46,989 bases of DNA from Streptomyces olivaceoviridis (GCF_014650115.1 NZ_BMUI01000044.1:1-46989); one strand, 5' to 3'; numbered from the stretch's first letter, positions 25,343 through 33,999 are shown. The notes: a model not told the origin generated them from the sequence alone. Made by a program: numbers and translations.

Positions 25343-26275
25343 TTAGAACGCGGTGCCAACATCGCTGCGGGGGTCACCCACGGGCGTCCGTTCGTCGTAG
25401 AGTCCGGCTCGGGCCGAGCGCCGCCAGGGGCGGGCGCGGAGAACGGCCATGGTGATGTCTTCGTCCTGCGAGTCGAGGTCGATGTCCGCGATCGCCAGGG
25501 CGGGATGTCCGTTCGCGGGGCAGCGCGCCAGCCATCGACCGCCAGGCGCCACGATCCCGGACGGCGCCGTTGCGCTGAACTGAGCCGGGATGGCGTAGCC
25601 GATCCAGTAGTTGTAGAGCGTTCCGTACGCCTGAGCGACACGGGCCCGGGGGGCGTCGTCGACCATTACCGACAGCAGGACGCAGTCGACGTCCATGCGT
25701 TCGTACTCGGCGAAGACCTCGGGGAAGTTGGCCTCGATGCACAGTGCGAAGCCGAACCGGATGCCGTCCACCTCGATGACGAGCGGCTGATGCCCCGGGG
25801 AGTACAGGAAGGACACCTCGGTGTGTGACAGGAAGCGCTTGTCGTATCGGGCTACCAGCTGGCCGTGGTCGGAGACGATGTAGAGGCTGTTGTGCGGCCG
25901 GTTCGGCGGTGTGAGGGGGTGGATCGATCCGAACACCGTCCACAGGCCGAGCTTTCCCGCCAGCGCGGCGATCGACTCCGCTTCCTCACGCAGTACATCC
26001 CACGCGGCACGGCTCCAGTCAGCCGGCACCAGCTCACCGGCCGGACCGGCCGCCATCACGTGCTTGCTCGGGTAGGTGACCGATCCCTCGCAAAACTGCA
26101 CCAACCGCGCACCCGCCTCGGCGGCTTCGGCCATCAGCGCGCGGATCTCCTGCCCGGCCGCCCGCAGCGTGCCTCGATCAGTGGGGTCTTCCGGCACCGT
26201 GCTCTGCGCGACCGCCAGCCGCAAGGTCTTCCTGGCCACACGGGGACGTTCATCGGGTGCAGAAGTCGTAGGCAT
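25343..26275 (-). CDS. Carbon-nitrogen hydrolase (nitrilase superfamily)
   Basis: The 310-residue protein has the full Glu-Lys-Cys triad: E63 in QFCEGSVTYP, K146 in ARYDKRFLSH and C179 in FALCIEANFPE. Additional family signs are IVSDHGQLVARYDK and NYWIGYAIPAQ. These enzymes hydrolyse amides, nitriles or carbamoyl groups. ATG follows GGAGAG closely. The leader MPTTSAPDERPRVARK is shared with the NUDIX protein downstream and precedes the first strand of the nitrilase fold, so it is an added N-terminal tag. Cytoplasmic; substrate unknown. Confidence -1.
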   Translation of the reverse strand: MPTTSAPDERPRVARKTLRLAVAQSTVPEDPTDRGTLRAAGQEIRALMAEAAEAGARLVQFCEGSVTYPSKHVMAAGPAGELVPADWSRAAWDVLREEAESIAALAGKLGLWTVFGSIHPLTPPNRPHNSLYIVSDHGQLVARYDKRFLSHTEVSFLYSPGHQPLVIEVDGIRFGFALCIEANFPEVFAEYERMDVDCVLLSVMVDDAPRARVAQAYGTLYNYWIGYAIPAQFSATAPSGIVAPGGRWLARCPANGHPALAIADIDLDSQDEDITMAVLRARPWRRSARAGLYDERTPVGDPRSDVGTAF

Positions 26276-26344
26276 CTCTCTCCGATCAGTGAGTTCTTAC
26301 TCGTGCGCGGTGAAGCGGTGAATGCTCGGCACGCGGCCGGGGCG

Positions 26345-27118
26345 TCAGACGGTCAGCCGGTCCGGGGCGCCCTTCGTGGGACCGGGGGAGAGCCGGGTGA
26401 AGTGTTCGGTGTTGATGATCTGAGCGCGGTCGTCTTCGGGGAGGCGGGCGAGGATGCCGGGCAGGGGCCGCTCGCGCGCGACCTCGCCGCGGTGCGCGAG
26501 GATCGCCCGCCACTTGACGTCGGCCCAGGGGGTGACGTCGACGCTGGTGGTCACGTACGAGTCCGGGAACGCGAGGACCTTCTTTCCCACCCCTTCGAGG
26601 AGTGGGCGGAGCGGGCCGATGCCGGACTCGGGGTGCGTGGCGGCGTACAGCGCGGCTGGCTGCCACGGAGGGCCCGCTTCGGGATGCAGGTGGGCAAGGC
26701 CAGCGGCTTCGACGGCGAGCAGGGCGATCTGATGGGTGCGTTCGTGGTCGGGGTGGCCGGTCAGCTGGCCGAGGGCGTCGTGGGTGACGACGATGTCGGG
26801 GCGGAAGTCGCGGATGTGCGCAACGAGCCGACCGATGACCTCGTCCAAGGGGGCGTCGACGAGCCGGGACCGGCCGGGCGCGGCCTCGGCATTGCGGGCG
26901 TCGCCGTAGCCGAGCAGGCGAGGGGCGCCGGCGCCCAGGACGGCCAGGGCGTCGGCGAGTTCGGGCGCCCGGCGGCTGTCGGGTTCCCAGGTGGCGGTGA
27001 CGACCGCTGTGCGGGCGCCGGCGGCGTGGTGCTGCGCGAGCACACCACCGGCTAGAAGACTCTCATCGTCAGGGTGCGCGAACACCCCCAGCAGCGAGGG
27101 AAGGGACGGGTGGTTCAT
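26345..27118 (-). CDS. PIG-L family (LmbE-like) zinc deacetylase
   Basis: The 257-residue protein has the zinc signature AHPDDE at residues 14-19, a second block THDALGQLTGHPDHERTH with the third zinc His, and no signal peptide. Relatives remove acetyl groups from N-acetylglucosamine-linked metabolites (MshB, Mca, BshB) or antibiotic intermediates. Immediately upstream are a glycosyltransferase and an APH-fold kinase, which makes an amino-sugar conjugate a reasonable substrate. ATG at 27116-27118 is 38 bases from the glycosyltransferase stop, with GAGGAG upstream. Confidence -1.
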   Translation of the reverse strand: MNHPSLPSLLGVFAHPDDESLLAGGVLAQHHAAGARTAVVTATWEPDSRRAPELADALAVLGAGAPRLLGYGDARNAEAAPGRSRLVDAPLDEVIGRLVAHIRDFRPDIVVTHDALGQLTGHPDHERTHQIALLAVEAAGLAHLHPEAGPPWQPAALYAATHPESGIGPLRPLLEGVGKKVLAFPDSYVTTSVDVTPWADVKWRAILAHRGEVARERPLPGILARLPEDDRAQIINTEHFTRLSPGPTKGAPDRLTV

Positions 27119-27156
27119 GGCGGAGGGGTCTCCTCGAGGCGGTGGATGGGAGGAGG

Positions 27157-28038
27157 TCAGATGATCGGCGGCCGCCCGGCCGCCGTAAGCCGGTAGACGG
27201 TGCGCCAACTCATCGGGCGCCGCGGCTGCGTGCGCCGCTTGGTCCAGCCTTCGCGCATGCCGCGCAGCGTCTCGCCCAGCCCGCCGCCGCACATGGCCCG
27301 GACCAGGGTGATCGCCGTCCACACGCTCAGGTAGAGGGGGAGGAGCGGGGCGGGGAGGTTGCGGTGGGCGATCCAGATGCGGTTGCGGGCGGCGAGCCGG
27401 TGGTACAGCGCGTGGCGGGCCGGGATGGTGAGCGGGTGGTGCATGCGGATCGACGCCGCGTACCAGCCGCTCCAGCCCGCCTCGTTCAGCCGCCAGGCCA
27501 AATCGAACCCCTCGTGATACAGGAACATCCGGCTTTCCCACCCGCCCACCGCGTCGAAGGCGTCGCGGCGGATCAGGACGACGCCCTCGGTCATCGACGT
27601 GACCCTCCCCGGCCGCCCCGGGGCCGAGGCGCGTAGCCGGGGGACCCAACAGCGTGGCGTTGTCGTATCGTCCGGGCCGGTCAGCCGGGGCTGCACCCAG
27701 GCGGCTTCGGGGTGCTGCTCGGCCTCGGCGACGAGCCGGGCGAGGACATCGGGGCGGGGGAAGGCCGCGTCGTTGTCGAGGAAGTACAGCCAGTCGGCCG
27801 GATCGTCCGCGTTGCGCAGCGCGTGGGCGCCGGCGTTGCGGCCGCCGGGGATACCGATGTTCTTGGGCAGGCACACGGTGAGCGCGCCGGCCGGGACGAC
27901 CTCGGGTTTGCAGCCGTTGCCGACCACCACCCGGATGTCGACACCTTTCTGCGCCAGGAGCGTTGCCTGCGCGGCGGCTTCTTCGTCCGGCCGGTCGTTC
28001 AAGGTCAACACGACTACGTCCACGCGTGGGTTGGGCAC
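27157..28038 (-). CDS. Family 2 glycosyltransferase
   Basis: The 293-residue protein begins VDVVVLTLNDRPDEEAAAQA and has the GT-A signatures CLPKNIGIPGGRNAG and WLYFLDNDAAFPRPD (DxD equivalent), GWESRMFLYHEGFDLAWRL with the catalytic-base region, and a C-terminal amphipathic/membrane-near helix (LLPLYLSVWTAITLVRAM). GTG at 28036-28038 was chosen because GGAGG lies seven bases upstream. It resembles rhamnosyl/galactofuranosyl transferases, but donor and acceptor cannot be told. It sits 34 bases after the phosphotransferase gene. Confidence -1.
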   Translation of the reverse strand: MPNPRVDVVVLTLNDRPDEEAAAQATLLAQKGVDIRVVVGNGCKPEVVPAGALTVCLPKNIGIPGGRNAGAHALRNADDPADWLYFLDNDAAFPRPDVLARLVAEAEQHPEAAWVQPRLTGPDDTTTPRCWVPRLRASAPGRPGRVTSMTEGVVLIRRDAFDAVGGWESRMFLYHEGFDLAWRLNEAGWSGWYAASIRMHHPLTIPARHALYHRLAARNRIWIAHRNLPAPLLPLYLSVWTAITLVRAMCGGGLGETLRGMREGWTKRRTQPRRPMSWRTVYRLTAAGRPPII

Positions 28039-28072
28039 AGGTTCCTCCAGGCCGTCGAGAGCCGTGCGGTGG

Positions 28073-28921
28073 TCAGGGCGTGGGGACGGGGACGCCGGTG
28101 AGGTGCTCGACCCGGTGGGCGATGAGGGGGGCGAGACGGGGGTGGACGCCCCGGGAGCAGGCCTGGAGGAGCTGTCCGAGGGCGACGAGTTCCCCGGCCC
28201 GGCCGGCTGGTGTGTCGAGGACGTCGGCGAATTCGTGCCGCACACGCGCGGCGACCGCCGGTACGGTCAGTGAGTAGGCGTGGAGCAGGCCTGGGTCGTA
28301 GCCGACCGGCATGTGGCCCCAACCCTCCCAATCGAAGATGATCAAGGTCGGGGCGGTGAGGTTGGCCCAGTGCAGGTCCGCGTGCCCGGTGGTGCACTCG
28401 CTGATCCGTGGCGGGTCGATGCCCAGGAAGCGGCGGAAGTTGCGGTCGATCCAGGATTGCCGCACGGCCTCGCGGTCGGTCGGCACTGCGGCGAGCGCGC
28501 GCGATGCGGCGCGCAGGTCTCGCCACCAGGCGTCCGGCAGCCCGGGATCGCGGTCGAGTACGGGGCTGCCTGCGACGACTGCCGGGGTGGTGACGAGTTC
28601 GGTGAGTTCGGCCCGGTACGCGTACGAGCCGCACGTCCAATCCAGGAGGTTGCGCAGCCGGGGGCGCGGCACCGATCGCGGTACGGCCGTGTCCGCGAGG
28701 GCGGTGCCCTCCCACAGTCGTCCACCGGCCCTCTCCGACGGAGCGGAGACGAGGCGCAGCCAGCTCGTGCCGGCGCGCCGTCCGAGCGTGCGGCCTTGCC
28801 ACCCCCATACCTCCCGGCCCGACGGCGTGACCTGGAAGTCGTGGGCCGCTGTCGCGAACGCGCGGCGCATCCGCGCGACGTCCTCGGCGGCGTCCGGGGC
28901 GGTGAACACCAGCGTGGTCAT
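28073..28921 (-). CDS. APH-fold phosphotransferase family protein
   Basis: The 282-residue protein has the catalytic loop TTGHADLHWANL and the metal-binding block LIIFDWEGWG of aminoglycoside phosphotransferase-like enzymes. The N-lobe is unusual: FQVTPSGREVWGWQGRTLG lacks an obvious ATP Lys, and the canonical loop HGDLH reads GHADLH. ATG at 28919-28921 follows GAGGT. It could phosphorylate a hydroxyl of a sugar or nucleoside intermediate, or be a self-resistance kinase. The fold is convincing, the substrate is not visible. Confidence -1.
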   Translation of the reverse strand: MTTLVFTAPDAAEDVARMRRAFATAAHDFQVTPSGREVWGWQGRTLGRRAGTSWLRLVSAPSERAGGRLWEGTALADTAVPRSVPRPRLRNLLDWTCGSYAYRAELTELVTTPAVVAGSPVLDRDPGLPDAWWRDLRAASRALAAVPTDREAVRQSWIDRNFRRFLGIDPPRISECTTGHADLHWANLTAPTLIIFDWEGWGHMPVGYDPGLLHAYSLTVPAVAARVRHEFADVLDTPAGRAGELVALGQLLQACSRGVHPRLAPLIAHRVEHLTGVPVPTP

Positions 28922-29046
28922 GGACAGTTACCTCATCTCGCGTCAGTCTGATCAACGGCCTCGGGCAGGGGACTGTCACGGCTGGCTCTACGGGCCAGCC
29001 CTGAAGCGGTTGACCGCATCGCGTTCCTTCCTGCCGGGGTGCTGGT

Positions 29047-29714
29047 TCAGAACAGGGCACGTTGCTCCGCTTCAGGGGCTGCGTGCGGCCGCTGGTTGGG
29101 CTGCAATCCGGCGACCGCATCCAGTTCGAGGAGGGTGCTCCAGCGTCCGTCGGCGCATCCGTCGTCCAGCAGCCGGGCCAGCACCTGGGCGGTGACTCGG
29201 CATCCGGCATCGCGCGATGCCGTCCGGCCGGCTTGGGGATGCCGTAGTAGCCGAGCAGACCGTCCAGCCCGTAGGAGCCGAGCCTGGGCACCACTGCTTT
29301 GGCCAGCCGCAGGGTGTCCAGCAGCGGCGTCGCCGCGAGTACGGGACAGTGCTCTGCCTGCCGGCCGATGATCCCGGCCTCTGTGGAGGCGTGGTGGGCG
29401 ATCAGCCGGTACGGCGGCGCGGTCAGGCGGGCGTCGAGTCGCGCCAGCACTTCGGCGGCCGGACGTGCCGTGGAGAGCATCTGCTGGGTGATGCCCTTGA
29501 GCTGGACGTCCCGCGCGGTCACGGGAACGTCGGCGGGCGGCCGCATCAGCTCCTCGAACCGGCCGACCTCCACCAACCTGTCGCCCACAGGGCGCAGTGC
29601 CAGCGCCGCGACCTCGATCGGCTCGGCAGGCCGTCCCGCCGGGGTGAGGCCTTCAAAATCGACCACCAAGAACGTCGTGACGGCGAAACGGGCATCGTTC
29701 ACCAGCGCGTCCAC
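29047..29714 (-). pseudogene. DnaQ-like 3'-5' exonuclease, frameshifted
   Basis: From a GTG at 29712-29714 with GGAGGAGG upstream, the frame reads TTFLVVDFEGLTPAG (Asp/Glu of Exo I), RLIAHHASTEAGII (Exo II) and HRAMPDAE (Exo III, DEDDh type). At about 29205 one base is missing; restoring it gives VTAQVLARLLDDGCADGRWS and a stop at 29047. All catalytic acids precede the lesion, so the nuclease core might still fold with an altered tail, but the uncorrected frame runs hundreds of codons into antisense sequence. A nuclease among small-molecule genes is out of place. Confidence -1.
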
Positions 29715-29818
29715 GATGCCTCCTCCTGCCGGAACGCCCCGGGCTCCGAGCGGGCGATGCGGCTGTCGGGTGCGATTTTCGATATCTGGCACCAGGTGCT
29801 TCCTTCTGTTCACGGAGG

Positions 29819-30095
29819 TCAGGGCCGCAGGGCGTAGCAGCGCAGGACGTCGAGGTCGGCGGTCCGTACGCGGGACCAGCCGGTCGTCAGCAGTTCGGTG
29901 TCCAGGGGTGAGATCCCGAGCTTCTGGAGGGCCGGGTTGGTGGTCGTGCGGCGGCCGGCGATCTCGGTGACGACCCAGAAGACTCCGTCGGGCGCGAGAA
30001 TGCGCCGGATCCGGTCGAGGAAGGCCGGCTTGTCGTCGATCCACCGGTAGACCAGGCGGCGGGTGATGAGGGAGTAGGCGGGGTGCGGCAGCGTA
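29819..30095 (-). pseudogene. C-terminal fragment of a SAM-dependent methyltransferase
   Basis: About 90 codons without a start read LPHPAYSLITRRLVYRWIDD, then ILAPDGVFWVVTEIAGRR and TADLDVLRCYALRP before TGA at 29819-29821. This is the second half of a class I methyltransferase; the SAM-binding part is missing. It begins ~50 bases after the NUDIX gene stop, so the deletion took the start and first half. Confidence -1.
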
Positions 30096-30145
30096 CGCAG
30101 CGGGCAGGGAGCGGCCGTCCCGGTCCGGCGCTGACGCTGCCGTGC

Positions 30146-30601
30146 TCACCGTGCCGCCTCCTCGGCATGCCGGTCGAAGTCACCTACCGGCATCAGCGCC
30201 CGCCACTGCTCCAGCGGCATTGCCCGTACCTCGTCGTGCTCTTCGGGAGCGAGGACGATGTTCGCGAGCTGCTTGCCGGTGAGTTGCCCGCCGTCGAACA
30301 CGAAGGTGACGGTCGACGACGGGAACTCGGGCCCGGGCAGGCTGAACACCGCCGCCAGCAGCCGTGGCGGCCCGGACATCACCAGCCCGGTCCCCTCGGC
30401 GGTCTCGCCGACCGCGGTCTGCCACGGCCGTTCGCCCGCCTCCGTCGTTCCACCGGGCCACTGCCAGGGGTGCTCGGGGCTGTAGATGCTGTGGAGGTGC
30501 ACGGGCCGGTCGTGCTCGTCGGTGAAGAACACGCTGGCGGACACGACCGCCTTCGGCAGCGCCGCCACGTACTCCTCAGGCGAGAGCCATCCCTCGGTCA
30601 T
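30146..30601 (-). CDS. Single-domain NUDIX protein with altered Nudix box
   Basis: The 151-residue protein has the NUDIX fold pattern (VVSASVFFTDEHDRPVHLHS, WQWPGGTTEAGERPWQTAV). The catalytic helix reads GETAEGTGL where the consensus is REUXEEXGU: Arg is Gly and the second metal-binding Glu is Gly. Some divergent NUDIX proteins bind without hydrolysing, so activity is doubtful. ATG shares ATGA with the acetyltransferase stop. Confidence -1.
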   Translation of the reverse strand: MTEGWLSPEEYVAALPKAVVSASVFFTDEHDRPVHLHSIYSPEHPWQWPGGTTEAGERPWQTAVGETAEGTGLVMSGPPRLLAAVFSLPGPEFPSSTVTFVFDGGQLTGKQLANIVLAPEEHDEVRAMPLEQWRALMPVGDFDRHAEEAAR

Positions 30602-31119
30602 CGCGCGCCCCCGCCCCGGACCTGCGGGAGCTGGAGCTTCGTCATCCGCATGAGGGCCGGATCGCGCGCGAAGCCGAACTCCTCATACAGCGGCGCGGCC
30701 TCCTTGCTCGCATGCAGCTCGTAGAGCGTGACCCCCTCCCGCTCCAACGCTTCCAGCAGCGCGGACCCCGCCGCCCGGGCGAGGCCGCGCCGCCGGTGGG
30801 CGGGTTCGGTGGCCACGACGTGGATTCGGGCGGCCAGCCCCTTGGGGTACTTCGGGGCCGGCAGGACGGGGTGGACCAGTGCGAGCGCGCACGCGGCCAG
30901 CCCGCCGCCCGGCGCGTCGACGACGTAGGCACGCGCATCGCCCTCGGGTTGCAGCCGGTGTGCGAGCTGGTCGCGGCAGATGACGAGCCACTCCTCGTCG
31001 AGGGGTTCGTTCAGGACGAGCTGCGAGCGCAGCCGGGTGATCTCGGCGACGTCGTCCGCAGTGCCCAGGCGCGGAACGGGCCTTGTCCCCGTGCTCGGTA
31101 CGTCCGAGCTGTGCATCAT
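30598..31119 (-). CDS. GNAT-family N-acetyltransferase
   Basis: The 173-residue protein shows GNAT motif A as HVVATEPAHRRRGLARAAGS (acetyl-CoA pyrophosphate loop RRRGLA), strand 5 VTLYELHAS, and APLYEEFGF at motif B. It acetylates an amine of unknown identity; with the PIG-L deacetylase it could form a protection/deprotection pair, which is speculation. It is coupled by ATGA both to the NUDIX-APH gene upstream and to the NUDIX gene downstream, so it belongs to the same translational unit. Confidence -1.
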   Translation of the reverse strand: MMHSSDVPSTGTRPVPRLGTADDVAEITRLRSQLVLNEPLDEEWLVICRDQLAHRLQPEGDARAYVVDAPGGGLAACALALVHPVLPAPKYPKGLAARIHVVATEPAHRRRGLARAAGSALLEALEREGVTLYELHASKEAAPLYEEFGFARDPALMRMTKLQLPQVRGGGAR

Positions 31120-32540
31120 CGCGGGTCACCTCCGTCGATCGTGCGGGAAGCGTGCGCAGCGGCGCCGGCGCGGCAGCGCACAAGGGTGCGGCGCCCCCGT
31201 TCGACCAGCTCCGGGTCGCCTGTCTTGTTCCCGAAGGCGATGCCGGACACCGCGTCCAGGACCGTCTCCACCAGCAGGCGCGCCCCTTCCGGCTCCGTGA
31301 GACGCTGGCCGTACCCGGCGAAGAACGCTTCATAGAGGTCTTCCCGGCCGTCGAAGTAGTCGAGGAGACGGACCAGATCCCGCACGGTGGACTGTGGTTC
31401 GCTGCGCTCGAAGTCGATGACCCGCAGGGTGCCATCACCGGCCCGGAGCAGGTTGCGGAGCTGTAGATCGCCGTGGGTCACCACCGCTTCGACCGGCGGC
31501 AGCCGCACGGCACCTTTCACGACCGACCGCACGTACTCCTCGTCACCCGGCCTCAGATGCGGCCGCGCCCCGTCCAGGTGCCGTTCCAGCTTCGCGTACG
31601 GGACGGCCGGCGGTGTCCCGGGCGATGCCGGGGGCAGGGGGCTGGCGTGGATGCGGGCCGTGAGCTCCCCGATGGCCCGGAACATCTGCCGCTCTTCGTC
31701 CGGTGGCAGCACCATGCCGTGCAGCGGGCGGCCCTCGACGGCGGTCAGGACGACCGCCCGTAGCGTCGCGTCGGCCGCCACCAGCCGGGGACCGGCGCCC
31801 CCGAGCCCCGGCACCCAATCGCGCAGGGCCGCGGCCTCCCTGCCGTGGAAACGGTCGTTCTGGTGGATCTTGACGAACCACACCCCGCCCGAAGCGCCCT
31901 GCGCGCGCCACACCCGGCTGGCGGTCCGGGCCCAGGACACGTCCGTCCAGGCGGTGATCCGGCCGACCGCCTGCTCGGTGAACTCCCGCACCTCCCGCCC
32001 AGGACGCGGCTCACCACAGCCCGGGGCGGGCACGAGGCGGAGCCGGTCGACAGCCGGGTCGTGCCCGATCGTGTCGCCCGGCTCCTGGAAGTGCAACGCC
32101 ACAGGAACACCGGCCCGATAGGCGTCCAGCCCCGCGCGGCAGTAGGCGACCATCGGTTCCGGCAGGGCGTCGAACGCGAACCAGTCCATGGCGTCGCACA
32201 CCTTGGGCTCCCTGACGTCCGGCGTCCCGGACCAGCGGCGGACCTCGAAGAAGAATCCGACCCGCGCGCTCCCGGCCGGTGCCCGGTGGTGGACGGTGAC
32301 CGCGGCACGTACGTCGTCCGGATCCACCACCAGGCCCGTCTCCTCGTACGTCTCGCGCACGAGCGCGGTGACGACGTCCTCGAAGGGACCGTCGACGTGG
32401 CCGGAGGGGCAATGCCAGTGCCCTGCGGCGTAGACGGTGCCGGCCCGCCGCGACAGCAGCATCTCCGGCCCCTTCTTCCCCTCGCGGACGGCGATCAAGT
32501 GCACGTCCACCGGCACCGTGTGCCGCTCGCCGCCGCTCAC
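31116..32540 (-). CDS. NUDIX-phosphotransferase fusion protein, intact copy
   Basis: The 474-residue protein joins a NUDIX hydrolase (residues ~10-140: VDVHLIAVREGKKGPEMLLS, SGHVDGPFEDVVTALVRETY, EETGLVV) to an APH-fold kinase (residues ~185-450: WFVKIHQNDRFH with the ATP Lys, VVTHGDLQLRNLL catalytic loop, LRVIDFERSE metal Asp). The fused pair suggests that one polypeptide hydrolyses a nucleotide-linked group and phosphorylates a related substrate. GTG at 32538-32540 shares GTGA with the shortened methyltransferase. The decayed paralogue is at 17290-18330. Confidence -1.
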   Translation of the reverse strand: MSGGERHTVPVDVHLIAVREGKKGPEMLLSRRAGTVYAAGHWHCPSGHVDGPFEDVVTALVRETYEETGLVVDPDDVRAAVTVHHRAPAGSARVGFFFEVRRWSGTPDVREPKVCDAMDWFAFDALPEPMVAYCRAGLDAYRAGVPVALHFQEPGDTIGHDPAVDRLRLVPAPGCGEPRPGREVREFTEQAVGRITAWTDVSWARTASRVWRAQGASGGVWFVKIHQNDRFHGREAAALRDWVPGLGGAGPRLVAADATLRAVVLTAVEGRPLHGMVLPPDEERQMFRAIGELTARIHASPLPPASPGTPPAVPYAKLERHLDGARPHLRPGDEEYVRSVVKGAVRLPPVEAVVTHGDLQLRNLLRAGDGTLRVIDFERSEPQSTVRDLVRLLDYFDGREDLYEAFFAGYGQRLTEPEGARLLVETVLDAVSGIAFGNKTGDPELVERGRRTLVRCRAGAAAHASRTIDGGDPR

Positions 32541-32740
32541 CGGGCACCTCCCGGCCGGCGGGTGAGCTGCGGCAGGACAGGCAGCAGGGCGGCCGGCATC
32601 TGTCCCGTCCCGGTGCCCAGATCGAGCAGAGCCGGACAGCGGACGCCGCGTACGGTGCCGACGAGCAGGTGGACGGCTTCGTCGGGGAGGCCGGGGCGGT
32701 GCCGACTGTAGGCATCCGCCGTGGCGTGGAACAGGCTCAC
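32537..32740 (-). pseudogene. Methyltransferase with in-frame internal deletion, coupling retained
   Basis: The 67-residue frame starts at a GTG sharing GTGA with the PIMT-like gene's stop. It reads FHATADAYSRHRPGLPDEAV, then LLDLGTGTGQMPAALL, the N-terminus and SAM motif I of the methyltransferase seen whole at 18296-19150. After PVLPQL it jumps to TRRPGGAR, the last residues of that family, and a TGA overlapping the NUDIX-APH start. About 200 central codons are gone but both overlaps and the frame survive. It cannot be an active methyltransferase; it may persist only to pass ribosomes on. Confidence -1.
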
Positions 32741-33999
32741 AGGACGTTCTCCGTGTGGTGCTCGGTCGGGTAGGAGGCGGCGGGTTGGTGGGGTACCGGC
32801 GCGAGCGGAGGCAGGACCCACTTCAGGGCGCGCAGATCGGTGCCGGAGGCGACGTGCTGTGGCCCGCCGCCTTCCGGCACGGTCACCCGGTACCTGTGGG
32901 GCCGTCCGGCCAGGACCCAGCGGGCGTGCACGTCCTCCAGCTCGGCCCACACGTCCCGGGGCCCGTGGACGCGGACGGTCGCCTCGCCGGGCCCGGCGAC
33001 AGCCCAGGAGTCCTCGTCGGGGGCGGCGATCGTCATCGTCTCGGCCTGGAAGTCGCGGACGAGCCCGGGCGCAAGGTATGCGGCCGCGAGCCAGAAGCCG
33101 TACGCGTCGTCCGGCGGCGGCGCGAGCCGAGTCGGTCGCGGTACGCCGGGGTCGGCCTTGATCCGGGGCCGCATCGTTACGGCGTTGAGCCACCGGTAGC
33201 CGAGCATGGGCCGGTATCCACTCGGCCGCCCGCGCAGCACTGCCTCGATCTCGCCGCCCCCGGTACGGGTGGCCAGGAGCTGTCCGGGCCAGCTCGGGGT
33301 GCGGGTGGTGAGCGTCGTCAGCAGCCGCCCGCCGGGCGCGAGCTGCTCCACCCACGCCGGTGGGACGCAGGGCACGCCGATGCCGGAGTGGATCCGGTCG
33401 AACGCTCCTCCCGCCGGGTGCCCGTCGAGAGCATCGCCCTCCACGACCGTCGCGCCCAGACCGAGCCGGTCGAGGTTGTGCTGGGCGAAGGCGGCCATGT
33501 GGCCGTCCCGTTCGACGCCGACGGAGAGACGGGGGCCGGTGACGGCGGCGGCGAGCGCGAGAGAGACCCCCGGACCCGGGCCGAGCTCCAGGTACCGCTG
33601 CCCAGGACACAGTTGCAGCGTCTGAAGAGCTTCGACGGTGGCCTGGCCGTAGGTCGACATCGACGTCATGTTCCCGCCGGTCACCGGCCCGCGTACGAGC
33701 GCGTCGAGCTGCTCCCCGTCGCGCTGCAGCAGGACCGACTCACCGCTGTGGACCAGGTCGAGCCATTCCTCCCGATCGTCCGGGTGCGCGCCGTCGAGCA
33801 GGCGCCACGCGATCGGCTCGACGCCCGGATCACTCACCCGTACGTACGCGTGCGGAAGCAGCACCTCCCGCGGCACCGACAGCAGCGCCTCACGCAGCCG
33901 GACATCGGTCAGCACATCGTCGGCCTCGAGACGCTCCACCATCGCGGCACGGCGGGCACCTGTCGTGGTGGACAGGTCAGCAGACACGACGGTCCTCAT
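32737..33999 (-). CDS. Protein-isoaspartate methyltransferase-like enzyme, copy B
   Basis: The 420-residue protein parallels 20321-21571 almost end to end: LEADDVLTDVRLREALLSVP, GNMTSMSTYGQATVEALQ, RYLELGPGPGVSLALAAAVT, and the shared extension DDAYGFWLAAAYLAPGLVRD. The start is placed at ATG 33997-33999 (MRTVVSADLSTTT), because residues upstream have no match in copy A. It lies 135 bases after the triple-NUDIX gene, a gap with no recognisable feature, and is coupled by GTGA to the deleted methyltransferase. Same substrate question as copy A. Confidence -1.
   Translation of the reverse strand: MRTVVSADLSTTTGARRAAMVERLEADDVLTDVRLREALLSVPREVLLPHAYVRVSDPGVEPIAWRLLDGAHPDDREEWLDLVHSGESVLLQRDGEQLDALVRGPVTGGNMTSMSTYGQATVEALQTLQLCPGQRYLELGPGPGVSLALAAAVTGPRLSVGVERDGHMAAFAQHNLDRLGLGATVVEGDALDGHPAGGAFDRIHSGIGVPCVPPAWVEQLAPGGRLLTTLTTRTPSWPGQLLATRTGGGEIEAVLRGRPSGYRPMLGYRWLNAVTMRPRIKADPGVPRPTRLAPPPDDAYGFWLAAAYLAPGLVRDFQAETMTIAAPDEDSWAVAGPGEATVRVHGPRDVWAELEDVHARWVLAGRPHRYRVTVPEGGGPQHVASGTDLRALKWVLPPLAPVPHQPAASYPTEHHTENVL

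Noticed and set aside
28014..30149. A 711-codon minus-strand frame through the exonuclease and phosphotransferase
   Set aside because: Only its middle is genuine (exonuclease); the rest is out of frame with recognised genes and arises from high GC.
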